This document shows, in pieces, positions 60,735 through 64,000 of a stretch of DNA of 64,000 nt. The stretch spans positions 186,001 to 250,000 of the forward strand of contig NZ_QCZK02000024.1 in assembly GCF_003347595.2 (NCBI RefSeq). The letters are read 5' to 3'. The position numbers and the translations under genes were made by a program. Position 1 is the first letter of the stretch. Every line of letters starts with the position of its first letter. The notes beneath the pieces were generated by a model. That model searched no databases. It was given only the letters and a program-made list of their open reading frames with translations, and was not told the origin of the DNA. This DNA comes from Botryobacter ruber. Lineage in GTDB: Bacteria > Bacteroidota > Bacteroidia > Cytophagales > Hymenobacteraceae.

Positions 60735-61052
60735 CTATTCATTTTCCTTGTTTTCACTTTCTATACCTTCATCTCTTTCGTAGCAATTAAAAAGAAGAGA
60801 ATAGCCATCTTTTAAAGCTTCATTGTAAAATTCAAGGTAATCTTCTTCTACATCTTCAGGAGACTCAAAAATAAGATATTCCTCCTCTAATTCATCTATT
60901 TGCCAGCCGTCACTTTCGATGTAGTACCTTGCCAGTTCATACGCACCATCAATGTCTGCATAGTTAATAAAAACTACTGCATATGCACCTTCTATTTTCC
61001 CATACTGACTTGAAGTTTCTGTCGGTAAAACATGAGCATTTAATTGATACAT
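60735..61052 (-). CDS. Hypothetical acidic protein
   Basis: A 105-residue very acidic protein: MYQLNAHVLPTETSSQYGKI, EGAYAVVFINYADIDGAYEL, ARYYIESDGWQIDELEEEYL, YNEALKDGYSLLFNCYERDE. I recognise no family. Its low GC matches the adjacent DUF2442/DUF4160 pair, so it may belong to the same acquired patch; immunity-protein-like composition is only a hint. Confidence 0.7.
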   Translation of the reverse strand: MYQLNAHVLPTETSSQYGKIEGAYAVVFINYADIDGAYELARYYIESDGWQIDELEEEYLIFESPEDVEEDYLEFYNEALKDGYSLLFNCYERDEGIESENKENE

Positions 61053-61207
61053 ATTTGTGATTTATATTTTGTACAACTATATATTACTTGACTTCCTCCG
61101 TTTATCCACCCAATACAGAAGTATAAACCGAATAACCCTTACCAAATATAAGCAAAACCACCCATCATCCCCTCTCCCACCGCAGCTTTTTTACCTCAAG
61201 CAAAAAA

Positions 61208-61243
61208 CAGGAGCAGCAGTGGCTGTGGTGGCAGGTGCAGCAG
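61208..61243 (-). repeat. Dispersed ~30-bp repeat, orientation B
   Basis: CAGGAGCAGCAGTGGCTGTG then GTGGCAGGTGCAGCAG, followed by AATAAAACGG. Close to consensus. Confidence 0.88.
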
Positions 61244-61477
61244 AATAAAACGGGGCAATAAACACCATTCCACCTGTTGCGACACACCAGAAACGGGAAG
61301 TCTGCCGTTATTGCAGCTGAGGCGCCGGCTGATGTAGCGCCCGACGCGCACGCGAATGTTCTGATCATTTTTAATAAACTAATATTCAGACGCTTACATT
61401 TCTACAGAAATTCCGGTGCAGCAGCTGTCGCATTAGGTAAGATATTTGCAGCCAGGCAAACGAACTTTTACACCCTT

Positions 61478-62092
61478 ATGAAACGATATTACCTACTTAT
61501 TCTTTTCCTTTTAGGACTGGCCACGGCCACCCAGGCACAGAAATACAGAACAGCAGCAGGCGCACGCCTCGACGGTAACCTGTTTGGCGTAACGGTGCAG
61601 CAGAAAATTTTGGAGCGCAGCACCATCGAAGGCATTTTTGCGGTAGGCGGCCGGGAGCTCAGCGCCACAGGCTTGTACGAATGGCACCGCCCCCTCCTGG
61701 GCAAACGCTTTAACTACTACCTTGGCGGCGGCGCACACGTGGGCAACCTGAAAGACCATGGCGTATTCACAGGCGTCGATGCCATTCTGGGCGTTGAATA
61801 CAAAGTAAACGGTTTGCCTTTCCTGCTCTCAGCTGATCTGAAACCCGCCGTACATATCAACCACGAAGACTGGGCAGGCTTGTCGAGCGGTGTTTCGATA
61901 CGTTATGTGATCCTGGCCGAAAAGAAGGAGAAGAAAAGCTGGTGGCCGTTCGGTAAAAAGGAAGAGGAGACTAAAAAGAAGCAGCAAAGCGAAGAGACAA
62001 ACATCTTCGATAAGATTTTCAAAAAGCCCGAGCCGGTAAAGGAGGAGGAGACAAACCCGCTTAAAAAGATTTTCAGGAAACGGGAAGAGTAG
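61478..62092 (+). CDS. Outer membrane barrel-like protein with charged C-terminal tail
   Basis: A 204-residue protein. From the ATG at 61478 the signal peptide is MKRYYLLILFLLGLATATQA; the frame extends further but not sensibly. A small barrel (RTAAGARLDGNLFGVTVQQK, GLYEWHRPLLGKRFNYYLGG, FSADLKPAVHINHEDWAGLS-type VSIRYVILAEK) follows. Residues about 150-204 are a highly charged tail (KKEKKSWWPFGKKEEETKKK, NIFDKIFKKPEPVKEEETNP), with a FDKIFKKPE/LKKIFRKRE repeat. The tail is unusual for a barrel and may face the periplasm. Confidence 0.8.
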   Translation: MKRYYLLILFLLGLATATQAQKYRTAAGARLDGNLFGVTVQQKILERSTIEGIFAVGGRELSATGLYEWHRPLLGKRFNYYLGGGAHVGNLKDHGVFTGVDAILGVEYKVNGLPFLLSADLKPAVHINHEDWAGLSSGVSIRYVILAEKKEKKSWWPFGKKEEETKKKQQSEETNIFDKIFKKPEPVKEEETNPLKKIFRKREE

Positions 62093-62117
62093 CTCTGGCA
62101 GGAGCAGTTCAGTGATT

Positions 62118-62147
62118 CAGGAGGCAAGGCAGTGGTGGCAGGAGCAG
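62118..62147 (-). repeat. Dispersed ~30-bp repeat, orientation B
   Basis: CAGGAGGCAAGGCAGTGGTG then GCAGGAGCAG. It is arm one of an inverted pair with the copy at 62174. Confidence 0.8.
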
Positions 62148-62173
62148 TATAGTATAAAGGCATAAAATCTTTT

Positions 62174-62204
62174 GCTGCAGTTGCCACCACAGCCTTGCCT
62201 CCTG
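62174..62204 (+). repeat. Dispersed ~30-bp repeat, orientation A
   Basis: GCTGCAGTTGCCACCACAGC then CTTGCCTCCTG. It is largely complementary to 62118-62147, giving a possible 30-bp stem with a 26-bp loop. Confidence 0.8.
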
Positions 62205-62365
62205 CTTTTGCCTGCAAAAACGGTGTTGCGTACTGCGCTTGTGGCGCAATCGTTAAATACCACGGCCCTAAAAAGGGAAGAAGTTCAGCCGGGGTAGCTG
62301 AACTTCTATAACAGGAAAGCTTGTTTTCATACTTTAACTGCAGTGCAAACTTCTGCATTAAAAGG

Positions 62366-62530
62366 TTAGTTTAAGTTTGTTCTATTCTGATAGCTACCGT
62401 TGGGGTCCGGTAGCACCATGTAGAGCCGGCAGTGTTGTTGCTGCGCTAAAGCAATGATGGGGTTTATTAGTTTGCTTTCCTTTATCTTCACAATTAGTAG
62501 TGTCTTTGTTCTGCTGCATACCCGGACCAT
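62366..62530 (-). CDS. Candidate small ORF (54 aa), uncertain
   Basis: From an ATG at 62530: MVRVCSRTKTLLIVKIKESK then LINPIIALAQQQHCRLYMVL and PDPNGSYQNRTNLN. The same frame stays open for 17 more codons upstream with protein-like composition (HYYFRDKYSAGTETCVV), but there is no ATG there. It may be a small gene, or a remnant of a longer one that lost its start. No family recognised; both strands are open here, which lowers confidence. Confidence 0.3.
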   Translation of the reverse strand: MVRVCSRTKTLLIVKIKESKLINPIIALAQQQHCRLYMVLPDPNGSYQNRTNLN

Positions 62531-63284
62531 AACGACACAGGTTTCAGTTCCTGCGCTGTATTTATCCCGAAAATAGTAATGCTAACGCATAAAATTTACT
62601 TTCTGGTTCCTTAAACTTCAGTAAATCATAATTTTTATAAATTTGCTGCAATATAAACCATAAACATTACATTCATAATTTATTTTTAACAGCTGCAGCA
62701 CTAAATTCTTACCAAGTAGCTTTCAGCTGCTTTTCGCCACAAAATTTCTTTTGTGATTACAACGCTAAACCGAAGAAAAGATTATTTTCAGGTGCATACG
62801 CCAACATTTGTATACATGAAATAAAGAGGGGAGTTAATAAACTGGCCTGCCTGGCAGGCATCTGGTTACACTGTACGCTCTCAACCTAACTTCCGTCACC
62901 TAATCCGCCTTCTGCTTTACTTAACTGGTGTAAAAATAACTAGCGCAACCTATTTTAAAAAGGAATTTTTCACCTGCAACGTAACATACCTTTTTCAGGC
63001 CGTAAAACAGCAAAAACGGGCAAACAGCGTAAAAAGCCACAACTACTGTGTAAAAAAACTGGGCCTTCCCACAGCAATCGTAACATCACGGGGGAAAAAT
63101 TTTTTCGCATTTTTTCCGGCTTCTACGCCCGGGCCTACAGTTGAACTGCAAACCGGAGCGCAGAAGCCGGATGTTATGGAAAAACAAGGGGGCTGACAGG
63201 TTGTTTCCGGATCGGAATTTCTTTGTTTTACTTTGTACTAAAGGCGCAGCAGATACTCTTTAACAGAAGCAGGCTCCGGTATAA

Positions 63285-63449
63285 TCAGGAACGGGGCAGG
63301 CGTTTGGCTACTACCTCGAACTGCGGCAACAGGTTAGGGTACTGCTTCATTTCGGTTCTGACAGCTATTTCTTTCAGATCGTCGGCAGTTTTTTTGAAGA
63401 TGCCGATAAACATGAACAGGATGGCGAGTAACAGGACAATGATTTTCAT
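63285..63449 (-). CDS. Small membrane protein (54 aa)
   Basis: MKIIVLLLAILFMFIGIFKK, then TADDLKEIAVRTEMKQYPN, then LLPQFEVVAKRLPRS. One N-terminal transmembrane helix is followed by a short basic cytosolic or periplasmic helix. The ATG is at 63449 and the stop at 63285. I recognise no family; the clean helix and length make a real small gene likely. Confidence 0.6.
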   Translation of the reverse strand: MKIIVLLLAILFMFIGIFKKTADDLKEIAVRTEMKQYPNLLPQFEVVAKRLPRS

Positions 63450-63835
63450 AGTTTTATGGGTTTAGTGTTTTTGAGTTTCTGACTTAATAGATAGTGGTAA
63501 CAGGCTGAAGGTTGCCTGGAACTTCATAAATATTTTTGCTTTCAAAAAAAAGGTCGGCACCTGCCTGTTTCTCCTGTAAAACACTCTGAACCAGCCGCTA
63601 CTACTGCTGCTGGCGCCATACCGCCGGCTCTAGTAGTAGCGGCATAACATAAGTTGCATTCAGCTGTTTAATAAGAAAAGGGATTTCTGTAAGGTGCCAC
63701 AACACCTGTTCCTGTGGAGCCGGCTTAGCATAAACAGGTGCTGTTATATAGCTGCATCTTTAATTTAATCGTAGCTTTACTGTACCTGGTGTTAAACATT
63801 CCAGGCAGAGCTTTACAACCTATAGCAACTAACAC
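63450..63835. other. Intergenic region upstream of cyanophycinase-like gene
   Basis: 386 bp. It holds an imperfect inverted repeat (63595-63615 with 63622-63642, CCGCTACTACTGCTG..) and a shorter hairpin (63700-63710/63733-63744). Otherwise AT-rich leader; no gene seen. Confidence 0.5.
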
Positions 63836-64000
63836 ATGATAAAAGGGAAGCTGATTGCATTGGGCGGAGGCGACGATGACGGGCTGCTGAAACTGATCCG
63901 TTCCCAGATATGCAACATCACATCACGTATTGAGGTAATTGCCACCGCTGCCACAGAAGTACTGGATGCCGGCATAGCTTACAAGAAAGCATTCGAGGAA
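63836..64000 (+). CDS. Cyanophycinase-like peptidase (S51 family), partial
   Basis: The first 55 residues are visible and the frame is open at the window end. It starts MIKGKLIALGGGDDDGLLKL, then IEVIATAATEVLDAGIAYKK. KGKLIA.GGxxD at the N-terminus and IxVIxTA match the cyanophycinase branch of peptidase S51, which cleaves cyanophycin to beta-Asp-Arg. The catalytic Ser is downstream of the window. A cyanophycin synthetase may follow, by analogy with other genomes; that is inference. Confidence 0.72.
   Translation, partial: MIKGKLIALGGGDDDGLLKLIRSQICNITSRIEVIATAATEVLDAGIAYKKAFEE

Larger units (their letters stand above)
62093..63284. other. Gene-poor region of about 1.2 kb
   Basis: No confident gene. 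It holds a pair of inverted dispersed repeats (62118-62204), a hairpin at 62280-62306 (GAAGTTCAGC/GCTGAACTTC), a candidate small frame at 62366-62530, and AT-rich DNA. GGGGGCTGAC at about 63188 resembles a tmRNA start but no tmRNA body follows. Confidence 0.6.

Noticed and set aside
63180-63210. GGGGGCTGAC as the start of a tmRNA gene
   Set aside because: No tag reading frame or TTCGAAT/acceptor end within 400 bp, and a small gene lies on the other strand.

Overview
The window reads as chromosomal DNA of a member of the Bacteroidota, most likely the Cytophagales/Hymenobacteraceae (Pontibacter-like). Pointers are a SusC/SusD pair, a secreted S8 protease with a type IX secretion (T9SS) sorting domain, BT_3928-type DoxX, DUF4295, DUF4197, DUF4403 and DUF1599 proteins, standalone MnmD, BshC, promoters of the form TAnnTTTG, and few recognisable Shine-Dalgarno sites. 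The genus is inference; the phylum is well supported.

Layout. 1-2851: a TetR-TolC-HlyD efflux operon running off the left edge. 3074-5707: a LiaF-like protein, a LytS-type kinase and a LytTR regulator (envelope stress). 6108-8706: pheS, hbd, a degenerate Rieske lipoprotein and tRNA-Asn. 9050-15515: a SusC/SusD locus with a secreted calcineurin-like phosphoesterase. 15852-18887: an LRR protein kinase, two small membrane/secreted proteins and a sterol-desaturase-family hydroxylase. 19024-22265: aroK, an ABC permease, BT_3928 and DUF1599 on the minus strand, back to back with folP-cdaA (c-di-AMP synthesis). 24297-28346: threonine catabolism (kbl and an SDR-type tdh) around a Pro/Ala-rich repeat protein. 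28508-35086: an outer-membrane barrel, thioredoxin, DUF4403, YihY, rlmN and a spanin-like lipoprotein. 35325-42802: mixed metabolism (thioesterase, mnmD, mgsA, fthC, bshC). 43101-49508: rimO, a RelE-type toxin-antitoxin pair, SpmAB-like protein, ftsY, DUF4295, rpmG, rpmB. 49660-59432: rocD, DUF4197, hemB, the T9SS protease and an M50 protease. 59666-64000: arfB, an AT-rich DUF2442/DUF4160 island, a barrel protein, a 1.2-kb stretch with no convincing gene, and the start of a cyanophycinase-like gene.

The most unusual content is between the genes. A degenerate interspersed repeat of about 30 bp (core CACCTGCCACCACAGCCTC, CTGCTG-type flanks, AT-rich on one side) occurs about 18 times in both orientations, in a large share of the longer gaps. 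A composite element follows cdaA, hemB and the S8 protease (octamer repeats, a GGGTTGAA hairpin and, in two copies, a GAGACGC hairpin plus TTCAGACAA tails). A 143-bp MITE-like element sits inside a palindromic repeat with a visible 10-bp target duplication. A perfect 35-bp inverted repeat lies between rimO and bshC. All calls come from reading the sequence; no database search was run.
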